Below the pieces are notes generated by a model, which made no database searches, was not told where the DNA came from, and saw only the letters and a program-made list of their open reading frames with translations. DNA of 64,000 nt, taken from positions 4,987,501-5,051,500 of the forward strand of contig NC_134765.1 in the NCBI RefSeq assembly GCF_050436995.1, read 5' to 3'. The position numbers were made by a program, and so were the translations under genes. This document shows positions 24,898 to 36,935 of the stretch, piece after piece. Position 1 is the first letter of the stretch, and the number at the start of each line of letters is the position of its first letter. The stretch is from Anticarsia gemmatalis (taxonomy: Eukaryota; Arthropoda; Insecta; Lepidoptera; Erebidae).

Positions 24898-25195
24898 AGA
24901 ACCGTCCGGATATCGCAACATAACCCTGTTAAAATCAACATCACAATGCACAGAACATTTGTACGCGGAAGCTGACAGTTGTAAATTTTTACAACTTCGT
25001 CGCAATTACTGCAGGCGAAGGGTTAAGGGGAAAAAATGCACGGCTCCCGCTCACTTGAGCTTGTATGTTATTGCGACGGGTTTACTGTTATTGTGGAAAT
25101 TCTTGAAATTGTATTTTTCTGGACATTACTTAGGTAAAACGAGCTATGTAGTTGCAAACGTGTTTTACATAATCATGATTTTAATCAGACGTTAA
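24898..25195 (+). CDS. Weak candidate: 98-codon open frame with membrane segments
   Basis: A frame without an early ATG is open from 24898 to the stop at 25193-25195. It encodes a Cys- and Arg-rich stretch (CRRRVKGKKC) followed by two hydrophobic segments and a basic end. It could be an exon if an acceptor lies near 24898, but none is convincing. A perfect CRE (TGACGTCA) sits about 60 bases upstream at 24833-24840. No family was recognised. Confidence 0.2.
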
Positions 25196-25202
25196 GTCTT
25201 GT

Positions 25203-26969
25203 ATGAACGGTTCTATTCTAAAGATGCAAGTTTTTTTGTATCTTACACACTTTACTATTTCAACAACATTTTCAAGTTTCACTAATATCAATTCCAAATT
25301 AATATTTAGAAATTTTCTTCAATTTTTTTTACAAAAGTTTTTAAAATATCACACTGAGCACACTACTTGCTTACTTTATTTTTAACGGTTTTAGTCATAC
25401 ACGTACGTATGTTGTCGTCGAATATCAGACTTATAATTTGAGATCAGCATTGACTGCGATTACTTTACCAATAGTGAGCGAGTAATTTCTGCAGTATTGT
25501 CCCAAACAGCCGGACAGTTAGGTCGATACGGTCACAGCGCAGATAACTTCACTCAGGAATGAGACCGGCTTCTGGTTTTATCGAACCCCAGATGTAAAGT
25601 TTATGGAGATGATTGAAAATTCCTTATTTGCATTAAATTGAATTTATGAAAAAATGTTATGATTCTAATAGCCATGATCACGACTAGTGCAGCACCAGTG
25701 CCAACATTTAAAACAAACAGTTCAATAATGTATAATATCGAATAATTGAATGCTGATTACTTTTCTTAGAGCTCTCCGTTGGCTACGCCATACAAGGTAT
25801 GGTTGCATTCGGTTAGCAGTTAATATGATAAAATGGTTTCTGTCTTATGTCTTAAAAGCCGATTTCCATTTTATTATCTCAATGCATTTACATTCCTCTA
25901 TCTCTTACAAGAAATTATCAGACACAAAAATACTAACCTCTTCCTATCCATAGATACTGAAAAACCCCGTAAATCTTTAAAATCGCATACTCATTCGAAA
26001 AGGCAGTTGTGACATATGTAGATTAATTTTGATTCTTTGGTCTCTTCCAGTCGCTATAATGTTTGTTCAACTACAACTAAATTTACATTCGCGTCAAGGT
26101 ATCTTGCAGATCGACGTCACAGCCGGCGGGCGTCCGTTTGTACGCACTTGACTAATAAGGCTCCACTGTATATTGTATGTTATTAGACAAATGGCTCGGC
26201 TATTGATGTGTCACTAGCCTTAGGACATGACCGGAAATTAATAGTTGAGTAGTGTCTTGTGAGACACATATAACAGGTATAGATGCAACTCGTTAATACC
26301 ATTGATAGCGATTTAGTGTAATGGATGGTGGAGTCATACCTATGTACTTAACCTTTTCAGCGATTTATCGTAATCTCCATTTTCATAACAAGAGATAGAA
26401 AATAGCGAGTGCTGGGTAGAGCAGAATATAATTAAAGTCTTATATAACATACCTAGTAATATAGCTTTCCAAAAATGTTCCATATAATTCGGAAAATAAC
26501 TAAAACAACTACCGTTTCAAAAAACCAGATCTCACCCAATGAAACTGCAAGAAGCTCGACACTTGCTTAGTATTTTAGAAATGTAAAAGTACTCTGACAT
26601 CTAAATCAAGTACAACACTTTCATTGCGGAAGCTTTGAGCAGGAGCATGTACCCAAACTAAACTCAATTTAACACTCAAAACATCTTCAAATATCAAATT
26701 CACACATCAAAACTAAATAGTCCACAAATTATCGTGTTTCATAGACTATTCCCACGTTACGCCACGTGTGTACTCAACGTGGAGAGGGAAGGGCTTGTCC
26801 TCAACAAATATTGTCTTTGAGGACACCCTACACGGTCTTGACTGTTTAAGAGTATGGCGACAATAGTAAAGTGGACTGTAGTAACGCATTGTTAATTTAA
26901 TTTATTGTAATTTGCTTAACATAATGTATGGGACCAAATTAAACTTTAGATCGATGGCATAACTTATAG
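25203..26969. other. Non-coding AT-rich DNA
   Basis: No gene was recognised. A small hairpin lies at 26796-26825 (TGTCCTCAA/TTGAGGACA, 12-base loop) near an E-box CACGTG at 26764. Confidence 0.5.
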
Positions 26970-28400
26970 TACACTCAGCGGCACGGAATCTTGGCCAATC
27001 ACTTATCTCGCGATAACAAAAATTTTAAGTGTTTCAGTTGACGGTTTGTAGTGCAGGTAGGTCAAAAAAATGTTTACTTCAGCTCTAGAGGGTAATTCAT
27101 AACGATTGAGTGCACTATGACCGACTATGACGTTAGTTCTGAGCTTTAGTTGGTTCGGGTCATTTGAGCGACTAAGTTGCAAGTTTGATTTTGTGTGATG
27201 TTAAAGGTTTTCTGTTAGATTTTTTTACTTTTGTGATTTCCTGTTTGTTATTTCGTAAGTAGGCGTGCTTTTAACCAATAAAGGATGCCCCTAACACCTG
27301 CAAAAGTTGCACAAGCTGTAGCACTGATTGACCAAGGGATGTCACAGCGTGAAGTTGCTGCTGCACTTAATGTACCTCGGTCATCAATGCAGTATGCCCT
27401 GAAACGATACCGAGAGACGGGCGGGCACACCCGCAGACCAGGTAGTGGAGGCCAAAGATGCACATCGGCTCGAGACGATCGCTTTATTATCTTAGAAATT
27501 CTGAGAAACCGCTACCTCACCGCAGTTGAGATACGCCAGCGACTTCAAATTTCAAGAGGTGTGAATGTGAGTGAGCGTACGGTGAGAAGACGAATGGAGG
27601 AAGTTAATTTAAAAGCTCGTAGGCCAGCGCGAGGTCCACAACTCCTCAGACAACACCGAGTAGCTCGACTTCGCTTCGCTCGAGAACACGCTAACTGGAC
27701 GCATGAGCAATGGGCAAACGTATTGTTCACAGATGAGTGTAGGATAGCTTTACGTGCTCCTGACGGTCGGGAACGAGTGTGGAGAAGAAGAGGAGAGCGA
27801 TTTCTACCAATCACCACCACACAAACAGTGAGTTTTTATGGAGGCTCAATAATGGTTTGGGGAGGCATTAGTTCCGCTGCACGCACGGAGCTGGTTGTTG
27901 TCGATAATCGCCTTACAGCTATGCGATACATCGAGGAGATTCTTCAGGAACATGGTGTGCCTTATTCCGGATTCATTGGACACGAGCAATTCAGATTAAT
28001 GCACGATAATGCACGCCCCCACGTCGCAAATTGCGTTGAAGAATACCTGGAAGAGGTCGGTATTCAAAAACTGATATGGCCAGCGCGAAGCCCAGACCTA
28101 AATCCAATAGAGCATATCTGGGATATGCTTAAAAGAAAGATTAAGTCGGTATCCAACCCTCCCCTAACTTTAAACGAACTTCGAAGTGCAGCAGTATCCG
28201 CTTGGAACAGTATACCGCAAGTTGACGTCAGAAACATCATTCAAAGCATGCCTTATAGGATGCAAGCGGTTATAAGGGCGCGAGGAGGAAACACACTATA
28301 CTAAAATGTAAAAACTTTAAAGACATTTCGCTTAGTTTCCAGTTACAGTGTTTTTGTTTTTGTGGAAAGTGATGAAACTTTTTTTCGTGAAAGTAAAAAG
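26970..28400 (+). mobile_element. Tc1-type transposon with intact transposase, right end not found
   Basis: The likely left end is a TA followed by CACTCAGCGGCACGG at 26972, about 313 bases before the transposase ATG. The expected inverse (GTGCCGCTGAGTG then TA) was not seen anywhere up to 28900, so the right end is lost, diverged or unlike the left. The stated right limit is approximate. The element is more GC-rich than its surroundings and its coding frame is undamaged, which suggests recent arrival. Confidence 0.6.
27285..28304 (+). CDS. Tc1-family transposase, DD34E, intact
   Basis: The product is 339 residues, the usual Tc1 transposase length. It would cut the element out and rejoin it at TA sites in the nucleus. 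Residues 1-45 form a helix-turn-helix (SQREVAAALNVPRSSMQYAL). An RRPGSGGQR stretch at 50-58 is the GRPR-like linker, and a second helix-turn-helix follows at about 65-110. The catalytic triad is Asp150 (FTDECRI), Asp241 (MHDNARPHVA) and Glu276 (SPDLNPIEHIWD), with 34 residues between the last two. VWGGIS, a family hallmark, is at 191-196. There is no stop or frameshift. Start: the ATG at 27285 begins the conserved N-terminus. Catalytic competence is plausible, but mobility is doubtful because the right terminal repeat was not found. Confidence 0.93.
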   Translation: MPLTPAKVAQAVALIDQGMSQREVAAALNVPRSSMQYALKRYRETGGHTRRPGSGGQRCTSARDDRFIILEILRNRYLTAVEIRQRLQISRGVNVSERTVRRRMEEVNLKARRPARGPQLLRQHRVARLRFAREHANWTHEQWANVLFTDECRIALRAPDGRERVWRRRGERFLPITTTQTVSFYGGSIMVWGGISSAARTELVVVDNRLTAMRYIEEILQEHGVPYSGFIGHEQFRLMHDNARPHVANCVEEYLEEVGIQKLIWPARSPDLNPIEHIWDMLKRKIKSVSNPPLTLNELRSAAVSAWNSIPQVDVRNIIQSMPYRMQAVIRARGGNTLY

Positions 28401-28589
28401 CTTAAAAACTTTATATTGGTGAGTTAATCTTTTAATTACCACTTTAAATATCCTAACAAACACTTAATCTTGCTTTACTGTACTTTTGTTTTTCAGTTAT
28501 GATCTTTAGTAAGTAATTATAAATTTTAGTAATTAGTAGAATAAATAATAAATAAGACACTGAAGCTATATCAAACCAAGCTAAAGTTA

Positions 28590-28775
28590 TTTTTTTATAG
28601 CCTATGACACTGTCATGTCCCGCTGCTGGCAAAAGCGTCTTCCGTGGACTTCCAGGCCCTTTGGTCGCTAGCGTTCTCGGGACATTGTTCCAGGGACGTC
28701 TCCAATCGATCATGTCGTGATCCGTTTCCGACATCTTGGCATAGGTCTGTTGCTTTCTATGCCGCGTACCCATCT
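28590..28775 (-). pseudogene. LINE 3' coding tail relic
   Basis: On the minus strand a GC-richer stretch ends in a DSVIGYKK-like tail. The plus strand shows CCCGCTGCTGGCAAA, resembling the CCCACTGCTGGGCAAAG string common at 3' ends of lepidopteran LINEs. Only the C-terminal tail of the ORF survives, outside any catalytic domain, so the clade is uncertain. It begins some 190 bases after the mapped end of the Tc1 element. Confidence 0.4.
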
Positions 28776-28799
28776 AATTGATTATTTAAGGTCTGACAT

Positions 28800-31700
28800 T
28801 TAAAATAAAGGACAAGCTATAACAAAGTTGGCATTTAAATAATATTTATTTATTTACATTATCTTGCGAAACAAATATCAATACACGCACGGCTTATTTC
28901 ACCGGACAATACATAATACCTTCTAAGACTACATAAATCACTCATTATACATCAACACTCGAATGAAGAGGCACATAACAAGCGATGGGTCCATCAGACC
29001 CCTGGACATCAAAACAAACACACACGCCACGTGACCATTCAATCTATCGACAAATTGCACGAAATATGTCAATTATAATTAATAGGGAGCGCGATTATTG
29101 CTATCGTATTGTGTATGATTCTTTCAAGGAGGTATTGTGGTAGGATTATGGGGTATTTTTGACCAAAGGTCTATTGTAAGGCTGTTGAAGTGTTGGTGTT
29201 AAAATATGTTTGTGGATTTGACCATTAATTGGTATTTATTGAAGTTCCGCTAGGTTTAAAGTGTGTATTGTAATATGCCTCGAAAAGTTTATCGATCTGC
29301 CACGAAGAGCTGTCCTTTGACATATGATTAAACAGAGATAAAGCTAAATCAAACTGGCATACAGTCATAATTCAAATAATTAAGGCGAGGTTTAAAAACC
29401 GGGATAAAATAGAATATACTAATAAGGCCACGACAAACCAAGTAGAGAAACATGGAAATGACGGGTTTATTAATTATATTATTATTGTCTAACAGTAGAG
29501 TAAACTATGGAGTAGGAAGCTTAGAGCAACAATAGTTATGAAACAATAAAAAAGTCACGTTTGTCTTCCGTATTTTTTTGTATACAATCAAATCAAACAA
29601 AGAACCAATCGCCGCTAATTCCCACGTACCCTTAACCCTCAAATGCGCTAATTTCAAAACATTAACTCGACTTTTTTGTTAAACAACAACACGCGCCCGC
29701 CCCGGGCGGTTTGAAACAAAAAATGTATTAACAATAACTATTTTATTTGTACCAATGAATAATACATTAATGGGGTACTGGGTTTGAGTTTTTTTTGGAG
29801 GTCCGTGATTTTGAGAACAGTTAAGTAACTGAAACTCCCTGAGTAATAAATAGTTGGTTACTTTCTTTTGTCTGTATAGCTTCTGTGTATAAAATATAGT
29901 ACAAGATTATCATAATGCTGAATTATTATTATGTCGTGAAACATTAAGATTACTTACTAATATTATAATTGCTATTATAAAAGTTTGGGTACTCGGATTA
30001 CTGTTTGTTTTTCAATCACACCAAATAGACATGAAATTCAATCCAGACTAAAAAATCTATAAACCTATATATCTATGAAGTTAGTCTAGATTAACACATA
30101 TATTTTAGTACCACGGGATTATTTTCACGCGGAAGAAGTCGCTGGCAACAACTATTAGAAAATACACTGGAATTACATTATCTAACCTTTTGCTTTTTCA
30201 AACAACGGCAGTAAAATTGATGTCATCACCTTTTAGACAGCAGTTACTTAAATATTTACCTCCCTGATAACAAAGCGACATACTTACCAAAGAAGGAGAA
30301 ATACCTCTATTTTAATGTTACATTACTAAAGTATACAGAACCTCAAAACTCTTCTAAATTCCCATCCTATTTGTATATTTTGTTTGAATGTGTTATTGAA
30401 TCATTTATGGTTGAGCCGTTCATGTGGGATGGTGCCTAAGGCGATTTGAGACAACGTTTGCGGAAATAATGTTTAGAACATTGTTTTGGTTGTTTTAGGA
30501 CATATTTTTTCGTAAATAGTCCGGAGAAGGGGAGTAGGAAAATGTATTTTTATGAATGTAAAAAAAGTCAACAGGAAAGCTTTTACTACGAAAAGAACGT
30601 GTATCAAGAGGCTTGAGCCGTAGTTTGTGAAGTTGCCCTGTAATGAAAATTTTGCACACTATACTTTCAAGCCTTTAATTTTTAAATTTTTTCATGTAAG
30701 ATGCAGGGCAAATATTATTATCTATTGACAAACAACATAGCTTTGAAAATCTAAAGTAATTGACGCTGCAATGTCGGTATGTAAAAAGTAACATTATTAT
30801 GTAATCTAACTTAATCTCCAACAATTACTTTTTACACCAAACTTATCCCCACAAATAAACAAAGAGACTCGCTAATAGCGTAATTACCTAAACAAATAGT
30901 AAAAATTAACGCAGAGGGTGGCAGCACTGGTACGGGAGTTGACATTAGAAACTACAATTACTTGCCCCTGAGCTATTGTATACAGTTCTGGTACAATCAT
31001 ACAAATGTATTAAACATTTGATGTACGGTTTGTATTGCTTTTGGGCGTGGGATTGGGATTAATTGAGTTTGAATGATTTTATTCTACTTCTTTATGTTAG
31101 TAAGAGGCGTTTTTATTGTAATATCACGGAAAAATTATAAGTATCAAAGGGGCTAACATAAGGCTACAAAGTGACAATTTAGGTAACGCCTGAAACTTAT
31201 ACCATATTTTTGTGAATTGATGAAAAATATATTTCCAGTCGAGTCGAATGAAGTCGAATCCATGTGCAATGACATCTACATAGACAGTTTACTCTCGAAC
31301 ACGATCTACATTTGACGCTACCAAAATTTTAGTAACAAATAAATCTCAAAAAATAACACATTTTAAATTACACAAAGATCACACAATCATATCTATAACT
31401 ACCGCACAGATCAAGCCCTCAACCCTAAAAACTGCCAACAGAGGTCACACAAAGACAATTTTATATTCGATCTTCGCCAACCCTAGTTCGACAGCCCTAG
31501 AACAAAGAGGCGCACGCGCAACTCAGACGGACACGCCACGCGGCCGACACGTGACCTGACGTGATGGGCACCGGAAAATTGATGCACAATGTTCAGCTTT
31601 GTGAAAGGTTGAAAGGTGTGGAGTCGGTTAGATAATATTTTTTTAGAATGGCAAATTATTGGATAAAATTTTGTAGTGTGTTTTTAGTTTCTAACAAATT

Positions 31701-31946
31701 CTTGTTCAAAGTTAAAGTGGTTCACTAATTTTTAAATATTATATCGAGGAAATAGGGTAATACATTAATAAAATTGATTTGTCTATCATTTAATAAGTGA
31801 GTAAATAAAAGTGTACACAAAATCATATACAATTTTTAAATAAAAATTGTGTGCACTAAAACCTATGCATTCTAACATCATACAAGTAGGTATATCGATG
31901 AAAAAGTTTCGGCTTATAGAAAACACTAGCCAAAAAATATACATAC
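28800..31946. other. Non-coding AT-rich DNA
   Basis: No gene was recognised. A CpG-rich patch at about 31470-31580 has an E-box (CACGTG) and CAACCCTA motifs. Confidence 0.5.
31470..31580. promoter_or_regulatory. CpG-rich, promoter-like patch
   Basis: This stretch is GC-rich in AT-rich surroundings. It contains CCAACCCTAG, a CACGTG E-box within GACACGTGACC, and a TGACGTGA site; GGTCACAC lies just upstream near 31444. These are typical of insect promoter regions, but no coding start is attached. Confidence 0.3.
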
Positions 31947-32012
31947 CAGGGGCTACTCCTCTCATTTCTCTATTCTCCTCGCATCTTCCATTCACGTACG
32001 TTTGATTCGACG
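31947..32012 (-). CDS. Weak candidate internal exon, 66 nt
   Basis: On the minus strand, AAAATCAG precedes and GTATGT follows a 66-base stretch open in one frame (with TYVNGRCEENREMRG in the middle). It is richer in G and C than its flanks. It could be a small exon of an unidentified minus-strand gene or a scrap of a transposon. No neighbouring exon was found. Confidence 0.2.
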
Positions 32013-34982
32013 CTGATTTTTGTCAAAGCCATCGTAAAACACTACCCGCCGGTCGATTGTTTTTATACAATTTACTGAACACACTTTATTCACTCATTTA
32101 GACATGGTGTGTGCCATTATTTGACTTGATTTGCGACTGACAGACTTTGTTATTTTTCTATTTATATGTAATGTTTTGTTGTGATATGTGTACGCGTCAA
32201 AGTTTTGATTGTCTGTCAAATTGATGTACAGAATTTTTGGTGTGATGTCGTGAGAATGTTTTTTGTTGTTTGTTTGCGTGGTGTTAAGTTTTTGTTGGTG
32301 TCAATTTGTTGATGAGAAACCAGTAGTAAAGGGGTAACAGAGAAGCGTAGGGAATGTTGAAATATTTTGCACAAAATATTGATCCCAAAAGTGTTTTATC
32401 CCAATAAGCATCTGTAGAAATCATTTATTTTTTCTACCACATTTAAGTACAAATCAGTTCAACTGTAACAAGTGTCTAAAAGTCCCAGCTAGGATTTGTT
32501 AATGTTATTGATAATTTTCTATTTTAATAGAACACAACATAATATTGGTAGCATTTAATTAACCATAATAGTGTTTTCATTACCATAACTGTTCGTTGTT
32601 TCTTCCTAATAATGTATTTAAACACTTACAGATTTTATCACTATTCTTTAAAACATCTCACAATTTTCCTCTCAAAAACGTCCACTCTGTCTCATTGTAA
32701 TCGCTCATACGCTAAAATTCATTAAACTCAACACGCTTGGTCTGTTCCGAAGTCACCCCTGCATTCAATAATTACATACGTTTTAACCGATAGCCACCCT
32801 CGGATATTTGAATATGGGTTTATTTCAATTGACTTAACCAGAACACACTTATTACACTACAACCCTCAAACGAATTTGAACCTTGTAACTTATAGCTTAT
32901 GGTTGATATTGCTGTACAGTTTTGTTGTCCATAAGGGTGATATTGAGTAGATTTGATTGGAAAATTAATAGAATTTTTGTTCTTATAAAATGTAACTCTA
33001 TTTGTAGGATTGTCACCGCCACTTAAAAGGCCACATGTCGCCTCGAGGGCTATCCACGGTTATTGTGTTGCAATTTTTGTATTTATTTATTTTGATGTCG
33101 ATTTGAAGAAATGATTCATAATATACTTAGTGAATGATTGGCTTCGTACATAAGTCTATGCAGTTTGTGGGTAGTATTTAAGCTCACCAAATGACCTGAA
33201 CTAACTCTACAACAGTATAAGTTCTACTTCAAATAAAAAGAGTGTAAAAATATCAAACTTGCATAAACATTATAATATGTTGTCAAGCATTCTTTAAGTA
33301 AGTAACATACGTACCTTTACGTGAAATGTCCTAATAATATCAGAAACAAAGCACTTTTAAAACCAGACTCTTTTAAACAAAATTTCGCGCTTGACCGCTA
33401 CTAACGATCAAAACAATCCCGTATCGTAACTCAGAGCGAATAAAACTTCAATCGGGACTTTAATAGCTTTTAAAATTCCACAGTGACGGGCAAACGCTCG
33501 CAGCATTTGTTTAATGGACACCGGCCAAACCGCGAAATGCCCGGACACGGAACAAAACTTAAAATAATTGGTTCGCAATACGCTTCAGCGTACACCCAAG
33601 TTTATATCGGGATAGTGCGAATTTGATACTTAGCTGAAACAATTGTTAAGATGCTTAATAATAATACTTTTGACGTATAATTTCAATACGTAATCAGATT
33701 ATTTTATAAGTGAATAATATTATACACTCATTTATCTTAGCCGACTAAAACTATTGCAAGTTAAATTCTTAGATAAGTTTAGTTATTGACTCTGTAGCTA
33801 TAGTCAGCAAATCATGAAAAGAGTCAATCGATGTAAACAGCTCAATACGACATGTAACTAATTTACGCCGAAACTACGTACCCCTTTTTCTTCCTAGTTT
33901 TTTTCAAATATCAAAACCTTTACTTCCTCATTCGCCATGAAAGAGTTATACCGTCGCCGAGTGTACGCGTAAGTCATTAACTAATACAAATAAATTAGAT
34001 TTACGGCAAAAAATGGCGGATCAGTGCCGCGGACGGTAATACTTCCCGAGGGACAGTACCGGCTTGCTTTATGTACAGGGTGTTTCGTGATGCTTCGTGG
34101 CTCTAGTGGCTATTATTTGCATGAAGTCAATTTTGCTGTGTTTGTGTCTTTTGTCAGTTGATTGATTGTTCTACTACTTACCTATTGATTTTGGTAAAGT
34201 ACAGTACTAGTGTATTTACAGCAAGAAAGACGCAACATTTTTCTGGTCTATGCCTATGTATGTATGTATAGGCTCATAAATGATTTCTTATCTTTTCAAT
34301 TACTTTGCGTTAAGGTTTAATCTTTGGAGAAGGTGTAACTACAGGTTCATATTTTAAGCACACTTTTTTCACGTCAAATGTTTAATAAAAAACGTAACCT
34401 CACCACGAATGCGCTGTCACTTTCATTTTATTTCATATGAATATGACACATGAAAAGCTCAAGCTGCTTAGGGATTTTCATTACTAAAAACATTTTCCTC
34501 ACTTAGTACAAATACACCAAAATACAACTAAAATAAAATCAACATTTCAAACAATCCTTTGTTCCTCATTATCCAATTTATTTAATTCGCGAACATGAAC
34601 ATAAACGGTAGAACGAAATAGAGTGGCGTTTAATTAACCAGTATGAAGTTTTAGAAAACAACTGTCTGTTTGTTTTGTTCGTGTGTAATACGAGGAGTTT
34701 ACAGAACATGTGGATGGAAAATTGTTTTAATGTTTTGTTTAGCGAGTAAGTTGTCGGCTATGACTATTTTTGTTAAAAGATGTGTTTATTTAATACAGTT
34801 TTTGTGTAAATTTCTGTTGTGGTTTGTGATTAGTAAATATGGAAACATGCATGATTAAAATTATGAAAACCATTTTGGCTTATGAAATAATCTAATCCAC
34901 TACTACTACGAATACTAACGTGTCACTTAATTTTCAGATATCAAAGTTGAGTAACGGTTCAGATTTCGGTATTAATTAGAAT
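32013..34982. other. Non-coding AT-rich DNA
   Basis: No gene was recognised. CpG-richer patches at about 33380-33600 and 33990-34090 carry no frame that could be supported. Confidence 0.5.
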
Positions 34983-35274
34983 ATAATAATAAATAATAAA
35001 ATAAAAATAATAAAATAAATATTATTGGACAACTCACACACGGTCATTTGATTCCAAACTAAGCAGAGCTTGTACTATGGTAACCAAATAACTGATAAAC
35101 ATACTTATATACTTCTAAATATATACTTATATAGATAAATTGACAACCAGGCTCAGAACAAATACTCGTGCTCATCACACAAAGATTTGTCCTGGGTGAG
35201 ATTCGAACCCACCACACGCGGCGCTACGGTTGTTGCGGCGAGGTGACCGCTTAAACCACTGCGCCAAACGTGCA
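34983..35274 (-). mobile_element. tRNA-derived SINE, family 1
   Basis: Read on the minus strand, the element starts with a tRNA-like head holding an RNA polymerase III A box (TGGCGCAGTGG) and a B box (GGTTCGAATC). A non-tRNA body follows, then an A/T-rich AATA-type tail at 34983-35018. It would be transcribed by polymerase III and moved by a LINE's reverse transcriptase. A truncated relative with the same 3' part lies at 54737-54803. The head is not a functional tRNA gene, since it continues into the SINE body. Confidence 0.75.
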
Positions 35275-35667
35275 GTAAAACCTTTATCATAATATTATAA
35301 ATATAATTATATTACAAGATCGTTTTCTGCACTAAATTTAACACGCCATCAATAAATACTTAAATACACGTCTATTGTAACATGAATTTCCTAATAAATT
35401 GTTGACCGTTACAAAAACAACAGCATGTATAAATAAAGAGTGACACAGTAGCAACCTTGCCCGCAATCTAATTACTCTGAGTGGTTTTCTATCTACGATT
35501 GTGCCGTAAACGACTCTGCGGTGTTTCAGCGCACTGAAAGATACAAATTAGTTGGTTGATAACACCCAGAATGTGTATAAAGAAATAATGGCGAGTTTAA
35601 TGACCGAGAAACCGATAAAATAAGTTTAGTTCAATTATTTATTTTTCTTAAGCTTTTTTATATTATT

Positions 35668-35693
35668 ATGTCTCACAGCTGGGCAAAGGCTTA
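35668..35693 (-). repeat. LINE 3' tail scrap
   Basis: TCACAGCTGGGCAAAGGC resembles the minus-strand form of the lepidopteran LINE tail seen on the plus strand at 62262-62310. It is very short. Confidence 0.3.
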
Positions 35694-36434
35694 TAATTAA
35701 ATCGAATCAATTAAGTTTTCTATCCCACTCGTTCGATTAATTAAATTATTACGTCAAGAATTAGGAAATATTTTTAATTGTGTCTATATTTTAATTTAGA
35801 GTTGCCAAAATTCTAATGCTTAAATTTTAAAAAAAAACCTTTTTGAAGACCTATCTGCATCTTGTTGTATCTTAGGTATACACAATACCTTTAACTGCTT
35901 AATGTTAAAGTTAGGTACTAAAAAAATTGTTTCTTGATGGCTTCGTTTTTACCAAAATCTTAGTTTTTGCTCAACAATGTTCGGCTTTATATTAAGTTTT
36001 TAATGTAAACTTCTACATACAGTACCTTCGCTTCATAAGAAACTAATTAAATGCTCAACAGAAAAGTCACTCGCCAAATAAAACGACTAACAACTTCTAA
36101 TCGTAGTTCCAAAGGCTTTGTCCTGAAATAATATTTTCCAAGTAAACCGTGACCCGATCACGTAGTCTAGTGTTTGTATTGACAACACTCGAACAGATAA
36201 TATCTCTACATCTTTATTTGTGTTTTGTCTCTAATTGCGTTTGTTCTACGTGTGGGATAAAGGCTTCTTTTGTGGCTTATATTGGATAGTCTTGTTGGAC
36301 ATGTAATTTAGCTAAATCTTTGATGTTTAATGTAGATCAGTCAGTTTAACCATGTGAGGTAAAAATACTGTGAAAGCTTTTTTGAGTTATAATATACACT
36401 CATATCTATGTATATAAAGCTCGTTTGATATCGT

Positions 36435-36466
36435 TTTGACAGGTGTCAGATATGACAGATGTCAAA
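36435..36466. promoter_or_regulatory. Four TGACA sites in a 32-bp palindrome
   Basis: The order is TTTGACA-GG-TGTCA-GATA-TGACA-GA-TGTCAAA; the two 14-base halves pair at 12 positions. TGACAGGTGTCA is close to the paired TGIF/Meis site TGACAGCTGTCA. Confidence 0.4.
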
Positions 36467-36894
36467 GAAATATTAATTTTGTACTACATTTAATCTGTCC
36501 CCTCTTTTTTTGGAGCATACCTCGACACAGATTACAATTAATAATGCATGTAATCATTTGGTACAAAAGTGCGTACGTAGTGTGTGTGTAGTGTTTATGA
36601 AATACAAAAGAAATAGGCACGATTCCCCAAATGACATTATAACAAAAATATTACTAAAGAAGTGATAATTTGTCAAAACATGACATAAACATTCCTAAAC
36701 AACGTATTCATTACTTATCTCATAAAACAATAAAAACACGATAAACATCAACACAAAACATGAAACAATCGTACAAAATGGGGACAATTTAAAATTCATC
36801 ACGGAGCTCTTTACACAAATACATTTTTAATTTAATAATTGCACCTCTGGACGGCTAATTCACTTAATAGGCGCTTGAATTAATTTTGATCACG

Positions 36895-36935
36895 TGACAA
36901 ATGTCATTTTGACAGATGACGGTGATGTCATCTGT
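36895..36935. promoter_or_regulatory. TGACA cluster with ACAGATGAC dyad
   Basis: Three TGACA/TGTCA sites run into a 9-bp dyad (36912-36920 and 36927-36935, 6-base loop), next to a CACGTG E-box at 36891. Regulatory function is inferred from site density only. Confidence 0.35.

Noticed and set aside
27248..27820. Two minus-strand open frames over the transposase (27248-27463 and 27545-27820)
   Set aside because: They are antisense shadows of the well-supported Tc1 transposase frame.
28305..28900. Right terminal inverted repeat of the Tc1 element
   Set aside because: The inverse of the left end was looked for by eye and not found, so no exact right boundary is claimed.
35200..35274. Functional tRNA gene suggested by A and B boxes
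   Set aside because: The tRNA-like head continues into a SINE body and tail, and a second, truncated copy shares that tail.
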